Positions 1 to 8,049 of a stretch of DNA of 38,784 nt are shown in pieces; the first letter of the stretch is position 1, and each line of letters opens with the position of its first letter. Source of the DNA: Candidatus Aegiribacteria sp. (GTDB taxonomy: Bacteria; Fermentibacterota; Fermentibacteria; Fermentibacterales; JCC-6); contig JAIOQY010000177.1 of assembly GCA_021108435.1 (NCBI GenBank), forward strand, positions 1 through 38,784. Direction: 5' to 3'. The notes under the pieces were generated by a model, which saw nothing but the letters and a program-made list of their open reading frames with translations, was not told where the DNA came from and ran no database searches. The translations under genes were made by a program, and so were the position numbers.

Positions 1-1228
1 CCTTTGCTATAAGCTCCTGCATCTGACTGGCCTGTTTCTGCTTCTCAGGATCGGAATGGGTGGCCAGAGCGCGCCATTTTCTGTTTTCCTTTCTCAGGTG
101 CTTTCTCTTCTCTTCCCTGGTCCATTCGGGATCAATTCCCAGAATTGTATTCACGTCCTCAGTTTCATGAATACTTACAGGAAGAATTTTCTCGGTCATG
201 GTTCTGAATCTGTCACGATTCACACCAAGGCTTTCCGCAAGGGAGTTGACCAGATCAAGCTCAACGTCCATTGCAGTTCCATCTGCGCTGGCTACCTTCA
301 GACAGAGTTCAAGAATATCGTACTTATCACCCATTGAAGCGGCAGGAATGGGGGTCAGCTCTATCAGATCGTTACATAGATGAATCAGATCCTCAGGATC
401 AGCGCTGGCAGAGGCATCCATTGACACTTCAACAGCCCTGTTGAGCTTCTCCTTAACCTGTTCCCGATTTGATTCAGCGCTGCTGGCTATTCTCTTCTTT
501 ATCCATTCCTGGACAACAGCACCCTCAGTACCGGCAAAACTGCCGTCAACGGCACTTACTGAAACCGCAAGTTTTACCGCCAGTTCAGCTGCCCTCAACC
601 TGCTTTTCATGCTGTCAATGTAACCGGACTGAGTATTCGTATAGCTTATCCTGGATTGTGACATGGCCAATACTGTACCGTTCAGGGCTGTCAGCGATAT
701 GGTGAACAGGAGAATTCTTTCTCCCCTTGCGGGGAAGGTTAGAGTCTCAATAGGCACTGAGAGCATAGACTGCCAGTCCGGAATAAGGGACATAGTGAAA
801 GGCAGTGTGTCTATGCTGGACGAAAAGAAAGCCACCGTATCCTTGTACTGTAGATTATCCAGCGAACACAGGACAGGCTGCTGGTCATCCTCACCCTTCG
901 TGATATCGAAAAGAGTTATGGTTTTGAGTATGGGGCAGTTATTCATGGGTGCAGTGATAGATCCCTGCATCTCCACCGTAAAAACTTCCATCGAGATATC
1001 GCCAAAGTCCTTCAATTCCGAAAAAACGTAGGTCTGGAATGTTGAATGCGAGACAGGTGGCCTGGACATGCTTATTCCGCCTGTTGTTATGATTACATTT
1101 GGTGAATTCTTCTGCTGATCATTTTTATGGGCTGTTGCGGCAATTATGCTTACGATAATTATTATTATCACTATACCGCAGCAGCAGATTTCTGGAGTAT
1201 CCGTTGCAAGCATTATCAGTGCGATCAA
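1..1228 (-). CDS. Membrane-anchored TerB-domain protein with degenerate J-like C-terminus (partial)
   Basis: The frame is open from a TTG at 1228 to the left edge, giving 409 residues with the C-terminus missing. AGGAGG (1234-1239) lies 5 nt before the TTG; an in-frame ATG at 1213 is the alternative start. A hydrophobic run rich in Ile and Val (about residues 15-33, preceded by three Cys) should anchor the protein in the membrane. Residues about 45-200 are a soluble region I do not recognise. Two helical stretches with TerB/DjlA-N-like acidic motifs follow: SAVDGSF near 223 and ASADGTAMDVE near 310. From about 360 the sequence ILGIDPEWTREEKRKHLRKE resembles J-domain helices I-II, but the HPD position reads THSDPEK. 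The start lies 10 nt beyond the Hsp70 stop, in one operon with Hsp70 and GrpE-like genes. I infer a membrane co-chaperone or adaptor; the function is unproven. Confidence 0.75.
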   Translation of the reverse strand, partial: MIALIMLATDTPEICCCGIVIIIIIVSIIAATAHKNDQQKNSPNVIITTGGISMSRPPVSHSTFQTYVFSELKDFGDISMEVFTVEMQGSITAPMNNCPILKTITLFDITKGEDDQQPVLCSLDNLQYKDTVAFFSSSIDTLPFTMSLIPDWQSMLSVPIETLTFPARGERILLFTISLTALNGTVLAMSQSRISYTNTQSGYIDSMKSRLRAAELAVKLAVSVSAVDGSFAGTEGAVVQEWIKKRIASSAESNREQVKEKLNRAVEVSMDASASADPEDLIHLCNDLIELTPIPAASMGDKYDILELCLKVASADGTAMDVELDLVNSLAESLGVNRDRFRTMTEKILPVSIHETEDVNTILGIDPEWTREEKRKHLRKENRKWRALATHSDPEKQKQASQMQELIAK

Positions 1229-1237
1229 AGCAGCCTC

Positions 1238-2797
1238 CTATTCCACCTGGAAAACACGCAGGCTTGATCTCCTTCGCTCCACCTCGGACTGAGACATGTG
1301 TCCCGCCTGGGTATCGATGTCCATTTCAAGTTTCCTGCCCGATTCCTCATCTTCGAAGACGCAATGCATTCTCTGATTGGTATCGTAACTGTAACGGACC
1401 TTTACCGGTCTGTTAGTCTCCCGGTTCGGAGGCAGATCCAGATGTCCTACAGCTACGATATTTACCAGATCAGGATCAGTACTCTCAATAACGTGCTGGG
1501 TAACTTTCGCCTCTATTGCAGTCTGTCCCCTAACTGCCGTGTAGTAAGTTCTTTCAACCTGGCAAGGCAGGGTTGTATTCTTCGGAATGAGTACATCGTT
1601 TGACAGGATGTTTCTTCCCGTTTCGGCATCAAGGGCTGCGATAATAGTCCCGTAGCAGTGTCCGCAAACCTCCTTAAGCTTGATATCACCCAGGCCGGCG
1701 GCTACTCCCTCAGGAACTCTGGAGGCATCCTGTTCCATTAATTTCAACCCTGCATGAAGAGCTGCTCCAAGAGCAACACATTCATCAACATTTACCGCAA
1801 CCGTAGGAGGTTTGCCGAACATTTTTTCAAGTCTTTTCTGAATGACCGGTATTCTCGTACTTCCACCCACCAGTAATATCTTGTCTATTTCACCCGGCTT
1901 CAGTTCAGCTTCATCCAGGACATCCTCAACAAGCATATCGATCCTTGCGGTCAGGGCCGAAATGGATTCTTCGAACTGCTCCCTGCTGATCTCATGCTTG
2001 AAGCTGCCGTTATCGCCCACAAGAAGGGTTTTTGCGGTGGGACGTTTTGAAAGTGTTCTTTTTATTTCTTCAGCATCGATTTCGTATCTTGCGCGGTCTT
2101 CAGGCGTTGGAAAGAGTTCTCCCTGTTTCTCTTTACTGTAGACATCCCTGAAATTCTCAACCAGTTTCTGATCGAACTCGTACCCTCCAAGCTGGTGATC
2201 ACCGGTAGAACATATGATATCTATTGTCTTTCCATGAACATTCATTACGGTAACATCAAACGTTCCTCCACCGAGATCGAAAACCAGTATTTTCCCGGAG
2301 ACAGACTGCTCAGAAGCGTAAAACAAAGCAGCTGCTGTGGGTTCGTTTACTATTCCTATAACATTGAGACCGGCCATTTTCCCGGCATCCATTGTAGCTT
2401 TTCTTCTGATCTCGTCGAAGTATGCCGGAACAGTAATGACTACTTCGGAGATCTCCCCAACCTGCTTCGAGCAATCTTCTTTCAGCTTTCGAAGAATCAG
2501 GGAAGACAGCTCAGCCGGCGTCCACTTTTTCCCTATAACTTCCTCCGGGTAAAAAGGATCTCCCATGTATCGTTTTATCCATCGGGCGGATCTGGTGACA
2601 TCCTCAGCCCTTGCGTTGATGGCTTCATGACCCACAAGCACCGTTTCCTGATTGTCATCAGGGAAGTAGACAGCGGATGGAGTAATACGCTCCCCATCTG
2701 AATTGGGAACCGTTTCCGGCTTGCCTATGCTGTTAAGAATCGCCAATCCTGAAAAAGTGGTTCCCAGGTCTATACCTGCAATATTACTCAATTTCAT
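1238..2797 (-). CDS. Hsp70/DnaK-family chaperone, short form
   Basis: This is an Hsp70-family ATPase of about 519 residues, against roughly 610-640 for a housekeeping DnaK. The actin-like ATPase motifs are all visible: IAGIDLGTTFSG at the N-terminus, VPAYFDEIRRKATMDAG near 125, NEPTAAALFYA near 155, FDLGGGTFDVTV near 170 and LLVGGSTRIPVIQKRL near 310. A short substrate-binding beta domain follows to the end, and the helical lid of canonical DnaK is essentially absent. I chose the ATG at 2797 because IAGIDLGTT then falls near the N-terminus. An upstream ATG at 2821 in the same frame would add 8 residues. The gene overlaps the GrpE-like gene by 14 nt and is followed at 10 nt by the TerB/J-like gene. 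It is probably a specialised client-specific paralogue, not the general stress DnaK. The Hsp70 assignment is near certain; the client is unknown. Confidence 0.93.
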   Translation of the reverse strand: MKLSNIAGIDLGTTFSGLAILNSIGKPETVPNSDGERITPSAVYFPDDNQETVLVGHEAINARAEDVTRSARWIKRYMGDPFYPEEVIGKKWTPAELSSLILRKLKEDCSKQVGEISEVVITVPAYFDEIRRKATMDAGKMAGLNVIGIVNEPTAAALFYASEQSVSGKILVFDLGGGTFDVTVMNVHGKTIDIICSTGDHQLGGYEFDQKLVENFRDVYSKEKQGELFPTPEDRARYEIDAEEIKRTLSKRPTAKTLLVGDNGSFKHEISREQFEESISALTARIDMLVEDVLDEAELKPGEIDKILLVGGSTRIPVIQKRLEKMFGKPPTVAVNVDECVALGAALHAGLKLMEQDASRVPEGVAAGLGDIKLKEVCGHCYGTIIAALDAETGRNILSNDVLIPKNTTLPCQVERTYYTAVRGQTAIEAKVTQHVIESTDPDLVNIVAVGHLDLPPNRETNRPVKVRYSYDTNQRMHCVFEDEESGRKLEMDIDTQAGHMSQSEVERRRSSLRVFQVE

Positions 2798-3515
2798 CAC
2801 TTCCTTCTGGTTCTTTCTCATACAGCTTTACTTTCGCAGGGCGGATGAGTTTCCGCTGTTCCTCACTGATGTAATAGTAATAACCAGGACATATTATTTC
2901 CGAGATATGCCCCGGTTTTCCTCCTTCTCCGGCAGAGTTCTTGCCGGTTACTTCCGCAAACCTTTCCTGACCGGAATAGGGTGTATCAATCTCCGGTTGA
3001 AACTGCTCAACACCGCTTCCGTCCAGCGCAAACACAAGCTCATCGTGAATCATTTCAAGATCCTGCCGGTGAGCGTCAGAGATATCATCTGTACTTTGCA
3101 GGCGCTTTTCCACATCATCAATACACCTTATTATTCTAAGGCAGAAGCTTCTCAATATTGTCCAGTCGTAGCCATCCTGGAGCTTTCTAACCAGATTCTG
3201 CTGTTTGGACAGGTAGTCCCTGAGACTGGAAACCTGGGAGAGCAGATCAGCTGTTGAACCGTCTGAACGCCTGGCGAAATCATCAGCCGACTTGAACGCA
3301 CTGAGGGTCTCCAGGCTCTGTTTCTCCAAACCTGCCTGTACAAGCTCACTTATATCAGAGATCTGCTTTCTTACTTCCTTACGAAGATCATGCATATCAT
3401 TTGAATTCCTCTTGAAAAGAGTTCCAAGCTGTTTCGACAGTTCCTTGAACTGTTTCCCTGTAAGCAGGCCCTCTCCCTTTCCGGTTTTGTCAGCATTTTC
3501 GGTTTTCCCTGCCAT
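2784..3515 (-). CDS. GrpE-like nucleotide exchange factor
   Basis: The product is 243 residues. A charged N-terminus (residues 1-20) leads into a long heptad-rich helical stretch (about 20-125), as in the GrpE stalk. The segment YDWTILRSFCLRIIRCIDDV near 118 matches the GrpE helical-bundle region. The C-terminus (about 200-237: GHISEIICPGYYYYIS, then IRPAKVKLYEKE) matches the beta-wing core, whose family pattern is GTVxEVxxPGYxxxxxxxRPAxVxV. GrpE releases ADP from Hsp70, so this fits the partner role for the overlapping Hsp70 gene downstream. It is more divergent and longer than housekeeping GrpE (about 190-200 residues). It looks like the first gene of the module. The ATG follows a purine-rich AAGGTGAGGA. 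No clear promoter was seen upstream. Confidence 0.82.
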   Translation of the reverse strand: MAGKTENADKTGKGEGLLTGKQFKELSKQLGTLFKRNSNDMHDLRKEVRKQISDISELVQAGLEKQSLETLSAFKSADDFARRSDGSTADLLSQVSSLRDYLSKQQNLVRKLQDGYDWTILRSFCLRIIRCIDDVEKRLQSTDDISDAHRQDLEMIHDELVFALDGSGVEQFQPEIDTPYSGQERFAEVTGKNSAGEGGKPGHISEIICPGYYYYISEEQRKLIRPAKVKLYEKEPEGSDEIE

Positions 3516-3774
3516 TCCTCACCTTCCAACATTTCTGAAGTAAACTGAAATCAAGATCAGTGTCTCTGCTTGAACTGCCGTCCCTTCGCAATAAGAGTTC
3601 GTTTTTCTGTAATACAAATTGCTATGCAGAATGTATAGTGCAGTCAGTCACACACAGCATCACGAATCCACATATCTGCTTATTCTAAGGATGATATGAT
3701 ATTGAATCAAGCTCTGCCCGTTCATGAAAGACGAACATTGAAGTGCCTGATGACAAAGCTGCTTCAGAACCAGT
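3516..3774. other. Intergenic region with no recognised gene
   Basis: There are 259 nt between the GrpE-like start and the DUF2085 stop. They must hold the promoter of the chaperone module and the 3' end of the DUF2085 transcript. I found no convincing hairpin terminator or consensus -35/-10 pair, and the short open frames here show no recognisable protein. Confidence 0.5.
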
Positions 3775-4254
3775 TCATGAACCGTTTGATTTACAGCGTG
3801 ACCTGTCTATTAATAAGCACAGAAGCTGGCTCAGTCCTAACCCCCACAGGAAGCCGGTTACTATCTGAAGAAATGGAGAGACACTAATTGAGCCTTTGAA
3901 TTCCATAATCCATTGCGTCGCCATTGCTCCGGAGAAGAAGATAGATGTAAGAAGGGTAGTTTTCAATACCAATTTATTCCGTAATATCGGGAATATTATA
4001 GCGCATCCAATAAAAAATGAAATATATATTCCGGTACATCTTACACAAACTGCTGCAGGACGCCCAAATAATTGAGGGCAGCGATCTGGTATACCGTGGC
4101 ACAGAAGCTTGTATACACATCTTATCGAACCAGCCGTACTCTCCGAAGAAAGCCGTTCAAGAACCGGAGGAAGCATACCCGTAATCCAGATTGCCAGAAA
4201 AGCCAGTGCTATAAGAAGAGCCCATATCGGATAGTCACCGTTCTTTCGGATCAA
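3775..4254 (-). CDS. DUF2085 family integral membrane protein
   Basis: The product is 159 residues and starts at TTG 4254, with CAGGAG 7 nt upstream. Four hydrophobic segments are visible, at about residues 9-27, 74-91, 98-112 and 125-147. The DUF2085 signature lies at 50-80: CHGIPDRCP, then CVRCTGIYISFFIG. This is the conserved CHxxPxRS...CxRCTGIY pattern of small membrane proteins of unknown function, and the Cys residues suggest a metal or redox site. It runs the same way as the flippase-like gene at 6456-7502. The two were probably adjacent before the intervening insertion (see the repeats at 4351 and 6455). Confidence 0.85.
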   Translation of the reverse strand: MIRKNGDYPIWALLIALAFLAIWITGMLPPVLERLSSESTAGSIRCVYKLLCHGIPDRCPQLFGRPAAVCVRCTGIYISFFIGCAIIFPILRNKLVLKTTLLTSIFFSGAMATQWIMEFKGSISVSPFLQIVTGFLWGLGLSQLLCLLIDRSRCKSNGS

Positions 4255-4350
4255 TACTATCTCCTGATTCAGACTAAAAATTTTGCCGTACGATCAATTA
4301 TTCTATTAAGATCGGTCATATCGCCCCGGCTTTTTGGGTACAAGTATAAT

Positions 4351-4490
4351 GCTATTGTATTTCCGGTGGTTCTTTATCGGCAAGTTCGCTGACCTGAGAT
4401 GTTGTTACACCCTCACGAATGGCTGCTATCAGTCCGACAAGGATTATCGGCACGAACTGCGTAGTGTGGAAGAGTAATGCGAATATTCTG
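4351..4490 (-). repeat. Direct repeat copy A: duplicated 3' end of the flippase gene
   Basis: This matches 6455-6594 over 140 nt with only three differences (4357, 4358 and 4361); 4362-4490 is identical over 129 nt. It encodes the last 45 or so residues of the flippase-like protein and its TAG stop in the original frame. There is no start, and the homology breaks off abruptly at 4490/4491, so it is a gene fragment. With copy B it brackets 1,964 nt of unique DNA. The two copies are in the same orientation. Confidence 0.97.
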
Positions 4491-4829
4491 CGCGGAAACC
4501 AAAACTTGATATATCAACTACCGGAATCCATACATATTCTCTCCATAGAGGACAGAAATGTGCAGCTCTCTTAAAGAATGTCTGGGACTTGAATATGTTG
4601 AAACAGAAGGTTTATCAAAAATAATACCAGAATGCGGAGGTCCAATATAAGTCATCTTCTTCATCAAGAATCATTCAGTGACCAGATGTACTCAAGTAAA
4701 ACTTGATAATACAAGCAATTAATGATAGTTCATTCTTTGTGTAAGACACAAACAGTCTTACGTCTGCAAAAGTTTTTACACAACTAGACTTGAGAGGATT
4801 CTAATTCGTATAGTAATCGAGGTTATAAC

Positions 4830-4858
4830 TTGACACTATAGTTTATACTGAATCTATT
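4830..4858 (+). promoter_or_regulatory. Possible sigma-70-type promoter for the secreted propeller gene
   Basis: A perfect TTGACA at 4830-4835 is followed after 17 nt by TCTATT (4853-4858), a weak -10. TATACT (4844-4849) is a better hexamer but lies too close to this -35. The region is strongly A+T-rich and ends in a good ribosome site, GAGGAG at about 6 nt from the ATG at 4906. Confidence 0.4.
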
Positions 4859-4905
4859 ACTTATTATGATGCTGATTAAGGTATCATTAAATGTGAGGAG
4901 TTTCG

Positions 4906-6252
4906 ATGAGAAAGTATCGAATTGTCGTGCTGTCTTTCTGTATTCTTGCTATGGCTATCCCGAGTGCCACTATGGCTGGGGGCTACCGGGCTACTGTTCT
5001 TGATGGACCTAACTGGACTCCGTGGGATGACCGTATCAATGAACTATTTGAGACGGTCAATGGATTGTGCAGCTCGACTGATACCAACGATCCGATTTGG
5101 TTTTGCGGAGAAGGAAATCTTCTCATGAAAAAAGATGGAGACGATTGGTATGATTACAGTGGCGGAAGTTATGGAACATGTACAGATCCGCTTTATGATG
5201 TGGCTGTAAATATTGATAATCCCAACAATGTTGTTGCAGTTGGATATGATATGCGTGCCATTACGTTCGATGGAGGAAATACATGGAGGAGAACATGTTT
5301 CTTTTATCCACATCCTGATGTAGCGAGAAGTATAGTTTACGACTATACTGAGGAATGCTTCCTTTATTGCCGTGATAATGGAATAGTCGGATACGGTGGA
5401 ACCTCGAATCCTCCATTTGGTACTTGGTTTATACTTGATTATGCATGGTATCCACTAAGGGGAGTAGCTGCTGTATTAGATCTTTCAAATTTTTATTCTA
5501 TCGCAGTTGCCGTTGGAAATTATGGTAAAATTTATTACGCAGAGGATTATACAAGCGGGTTTTCGGAATTGATTGAAGCATCGGTTTCTCCAAGCACATC
5601 TGATAACTTTAATGCTGTAGATTTTTGTTGGACTGGGTCACCCGGAGTAGCTGTGGGAGATAATGGAACCATTTACTATTCAACAGACCATGGAAGGTCT
5701 TGGTTAGAAGTTTTTTCTACAATATCATGTAATCTGCATGATGTCTCATTCAATTCAGGTATAGCAACGGCTGTTGGGGATAATGGCGTAATTGTGTATG
5801 CGTATACCAGCAATATAGATCAGTGGTATTATGATGTATCTAATACAGATAAAGATCTTTTCGCTCTAAGTGATCAGAACGATTTCTCTCTTATTGCTGC
5901 AGGTGAAAAGTATGCAATGAGTTCGATAAGATCGGGACTTGATGATTTGCACACTACTGTGTTAAGTGAAGAGGAAATTCAGGGTGCATTACAAGTAGTG
6001 TCAGTCTACGGAACAGGTGCAGCACAGCTTAGATATACACCGCATGAAACGGAAGATATTCAGATTGTACTATTCGACATATCAGGTCGGGTTGTTCACG
6101 AAAGCAGGCATTCTGCAGAGATCGGAACTGAGTTTCTATTGGAATTTGATCGCTTTTCATCAGATGCAGGTGGTCTGCCAAATGGTCTTTACAGTTGCTT
6201 GTTACGTGAAGGTAATACCTACTTCACAGACACCTTTGTTATTTCAAGATAG
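4906..6252 (+). CDS. Secreted propeller-like protein with C-terminal sorting/FlgD-like domain
   Basis: The product is 448 residues. A signal peptide is clear (charged MRKYR, hydrophobic core, likely cleavage after ATMA near 25). The body has repeating units of the type AVGDNGTIYYSTDHGRSWLE, AVGNYGKIYYAED and AVGDNGVIVYAY, spaced about 45-60 residues. These match the YCF48/BNR-like beta-propeller pattern. The last 80 or so residues (QIVLFDISGRVVHESRH, then GLPNGLYSCLLREGNTYF) match the C-terminal sorting or FlgD-Ig-like tail common in FCB-group secreted proteins, which suggests export through a type IX-like route. I saw no export machinery here. The gene faces opposite to all neighbours, looks A+T-richer than they do, and sits alone inside a direct-repeat-bounded insertion. 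Its ligand or substrate is unknown. Confidence 0.85.
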   Translation: MRKYRIVVLSFCILAMAIPSATMAGGYRATVLDGPNWTPWDDRINELFETVNGLCSSTDTNDPIWFCGEGNLLMKKDGDDWYDYSGGSYGTCTDPLYDVAVNIDNPNNVVAVGYDMRAITFDGGNTWRRTCFFYPHPDVARSIVYDYTEECFLYCRDNGIVGYGGTSNPPFGTWFILDYAWYPLRGVAAVLDLSNFYSIAVAVGNYGKIYYAEDYTSGFSELIEASVSPSTSDNFNAVDFCWTGSPGVAVGDNGTIYYSTDHGRSWLEVFSTISCNLHDVSFNSGIATAVGDNGVIVYAYTSNIDQWYYDVSNTDKDLFALSDQNDFSLIAAGEKYAMSSIRSGLDDLHTTVLSEEEIQGALQVVSVYGTGAAQLRYTPHETEDIQIVLFDISGRVVHESRHSAEIGTEFLLEFDRFSSDAGGLPNGLYSCLLREGNTYFTDTFVISR

Positions 6253-6304
6253 TACTTTGATAAAAGGTTCTTAGATGCAGATGAGTTAATTAGCGTATAC
6301 TTAA

Positions 6305-6385
6305 ATATAATGACTGGACCACCACTTCTGATATGGTAACCTATCCTTATTGAAAACTTCACCAGAGGCGGCCCAGTCATTATAT
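6305..6385. repeat. Inverted repeat after the secreted protein gene
   Basis: ATATAATGACTGG (6305-6317) and its exact complement (6373-6385) form a 13-bp stem around 55 nt. A G+C-rich partial continuation (ACCACC against GGCGG) extends it inward. It lies 53 nt after the stop codon and just before repeat copy B. It could act as a terminator between the two convergent genes, or be the end of a small mobile element. There is no U-run directly after the stem. Confidence 0.6.
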
Positions 6386-6454
6386 CTACCCTTAGGCTCT
6401 ACATATACAGGAAGAATGTAGAATCTATAGAATTAGAGGAATGGCTGAAATAGC

Positions 6455-6594
6455 GCTATTCCATCTCCGGTGGTTCTTTATCGGCAAGTTCGCTGACCTG
6501 AGATGTTGTTACACCCTCACGAATGGCTGCTATCAGTCCGACAAGGATTATCGGCACGAACTGCGTAGTGTGGAAGAGTAATGCGAATATTCTG
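6455..6594 (-). repeat. Direct repeat copy B: 3' end of the intact flippase gene
   Basis: This is the counterpart of 4351-4490, offset by 2,104 nt, with 137 of 140 positions identical. It lies inside the full-length gene and contains that gene's TAG stop. Its three differences from copy A cluster next to the stop codon and change only two of the last residues (ME against IQ). Confidence 0.97.
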
Positions 6595-7502
6595 GTGTTC
6601 TCAACTGTTATTCCCACAAGACCGGGCAGTACGAGCACAAGCGCTCCGTGTACTGTTCCGGTTCCCGCAGGGGTAGGGATTAGCATTCCGAGACCGGCCA
6701 GAATCAGAACAAGCAGGGGATAATACCAGAGTACTTCGAGATGCATTGCCCTGAATACCGGCAAGACCGAAAGAGCAAGCATTCCCCAGACACAGAGCGA
6801 GTAGAATATCACCTTAATGATCTCTCTCCAGTTCTTCAGCACTTCAAGTCCGTGAGAGAAGGAAATAAGCAGACGCTCGATTTTTTCTGAAAATGATTTG
6901 AGCCTGATCCATCTGAAAGGAGCGGAGATCGCTCCCGCTGCCTGCTCCTTCCACTTCCGGAGAGAAATAAGCATAAGTAGAACGACAAAATAGAGCAACG
7001 CAGCGCCAATCAATCCAAGCCTGATAGCAGTATCAAGTTCCGTCCACAGTACAGCCAGAACGATAAGTGTCATGGTTGCCAGGGTAAGCCCATCGAATAT
7101 CCGTGCAAGCACCACTGTTGCAAATGAGGATGCTCCGGGTACTGAAGTCCGCCTTGAAAGGAGAAGTGCTCTGAGGATTTCACCAACTCTTCCGGGAAGG
7201 AGGGCATTAACCATAAAACCTGTAAGAAGAGGTCCTGACGCATCCTTCATCGAGACTTTTTCCAATGGAGACAGAAGCAGACGCCATCTTACGATTCTGA
7301 AGAAATAGCTCAAAGCCAGCGGAGGGAGAATAAGAAGGAGTACAGGCCATGACATCTCCCCGAGAGCAGACATAAGCTGAGCCATATCCATTTTTCGGTA
7401 AGTGAGAAATAGAGCTATTCCGGCTATTATTATTCCAGGAATCAGGTGTTTCCAGATAGCGTGTTTCTTCAAATCAGCGGCCTGACCCTGACGAACGCGC
7501 AT
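6456..7502 (-). CDS. Flippase-like / lysylphosphatidylglycerol synthase TM-domain membrane protein
   Basis: The product is about 348 residues of mostly hydrophobic sequence with seven or eight membrane segments. Motifs typical of the UPF0104/AglD-like (TIGR00374) family are present: SYFFRIVRWRLLLSP near 65, the NALLPGRVGEILRALLL loop near 100, and ILAGLGMLIPTPAGTGTVHG near 275. These proteins are linked to movement or modification of lipid-linked sugars in the inner membrane. The gene follows the heptose-type isomerase gene and overlaps its 3' end by 29 nt, which fits surface-glycan assembly. ATG 7502 is the chosen start; an in-frame TTG at 7514 is possible. The last 140 nt are duplicated at 4351-4490. 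The exact substrate is not known. Confidence 0.85.
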   Translation of the reverse strand: MRVRQGQAADLKKHAIWKHLIPGIIIAGIALFLTYRKMDMAQLMSALGEMSWPVLLLILPPLALSYFFRIVRWRLLLSPLEKVSMKDASGPLLTGFMVNALLPGRVGEILRALLLSRRTSVPGASSFATVVLARIFDGLTLATMTLIVLAVLWTELDTAIRLGLIGAALLYFVVLLMLISLRKWKEQAAGAISAPFRWIRLKSFSEKIERLLISFSHGLEVLKNWREIIKVIFYSLCVWGMLALSVLPVFRAMHLEVLWYYPLLVLILAGLGMLIPTPAGTGTVHGALVLVLPGLVGITVENTRIFALLFHTTQFVPIILVGLIAAIREGVTTSQVSELADKEPPEME

Positions 7503-8049
7503 ATGCCTTTTCAACTGCCGAGCAAATGGCGTGTCCGGCTATGAGAAGCTCTTCCTGTATGTGACTGGTCTCGTTTGAGAATGCTTTGACCGCAACATCG
7601 GCTTTTTCAGCAATTTCTCCTCCGTCATTACCCGTGAATCCTATGATTTTCATGGACTTTTGTCGAGCTTCCTCAACAGCTTTTATTACATTCCGCGAAC
7701 GTCCGCTCGTTGATATCGCAATCAGAACATCTCCGGGTTTTCCCAGTGCTTCCAGCTGCCTGGCAAATATCTCTGAAAAATCGTAATCATTTGCTATGGC
7801 AGTAACAACAGCAGCATTGGCCGTAATCGCTATGGCTGGAATAGCATCCCGTTCAAGGCGGAAACGTCCGACTAATTCACCTGCCAGGTGCTGAGCATCA
7901 GCAGCGCTCCCGCCGTTCCCGCAGAAGAAAATCGTTCCGCCGGAAAGAACAGATTCCACACATATATCGGACGCTTTTTCAATCATCTCACAGTTAAGCG
8001 AAGCAATCGAAGCCTTAGCGGCTTTTATGTATTTCTCTATTTCAGTCAT
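7474..8049 (-). CDS. gmhA: Sedoheptulose-7-phosphate isomerase (SIS domain, GmhA-like)
   Basis: The product is 191 residues, the usual GmhA length. It has the SIS fold with the glycine-rich FFCGNGGSAADAQHLAGELVGRF stretch near 42-64 and the sugar-phosphate loop ISTSGRSRNVIKA near 112. The C-terminal motif HIQEELLIAGHAIC carries His and Glu residues typical of the active site. GmhA converts sedoheptulose 7-phosphate to D-glycero-heptose 7-phosphate, the first step to ADP- or GDP-heptose for lipopolysaccharide or S-layer glycans. The start codon overlaps the stop of the upstream reductase gene (ATGA), so the two are probably coupled. No other heptose genes are in the window, so a related ketose-phosphate substrate remains possible. 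Confidence 0.9.
   Translation of the reverse strand: MTEIEKYIKAAKASIASLNCEMIEKASDICVESVLSGGTIFFCGNGGSAADAQHLAGELVGRFRLERDAIPAIAITANAAVVTAIANDYDFSEIFARQLEALGKPGDVLIAISTSGRSRNVIKAVEEARQKSMKIIGFTGNDGGEIAEKADVAVKAFSNETSHIQEELLIAGHAICSAVEKAYARSSGSGR

Larger units (their letters stand above)
4255..4905. other. Gene-poor stretch: repeat copy and 5' leader of the insert
   Basis: This 651-nt stretch holds the DUF2085 upstream leader (4255-4350), then the truncated copy of the flippase gene's 3' end (4351-4490). The rest (4491-4905) is A+T-rich DNA with no supported gene, leading into the promoter of the secreted protein at 4906. A 30-codon frame with a plausible ribosome site (4558-4650) is the only other coding-like item, and I do not recognise it. 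Confidence 0.7.

Noticed and set aside
4558-4650. 30-residue frame (MCSSLKECLGLEYVETEGLS...) with GAGGA upstream, in the inserted DNA
   Set aside because: Too short and matches nothing I recognise; the ribosome-site likeness is common by chance in A+T-rich DNA.
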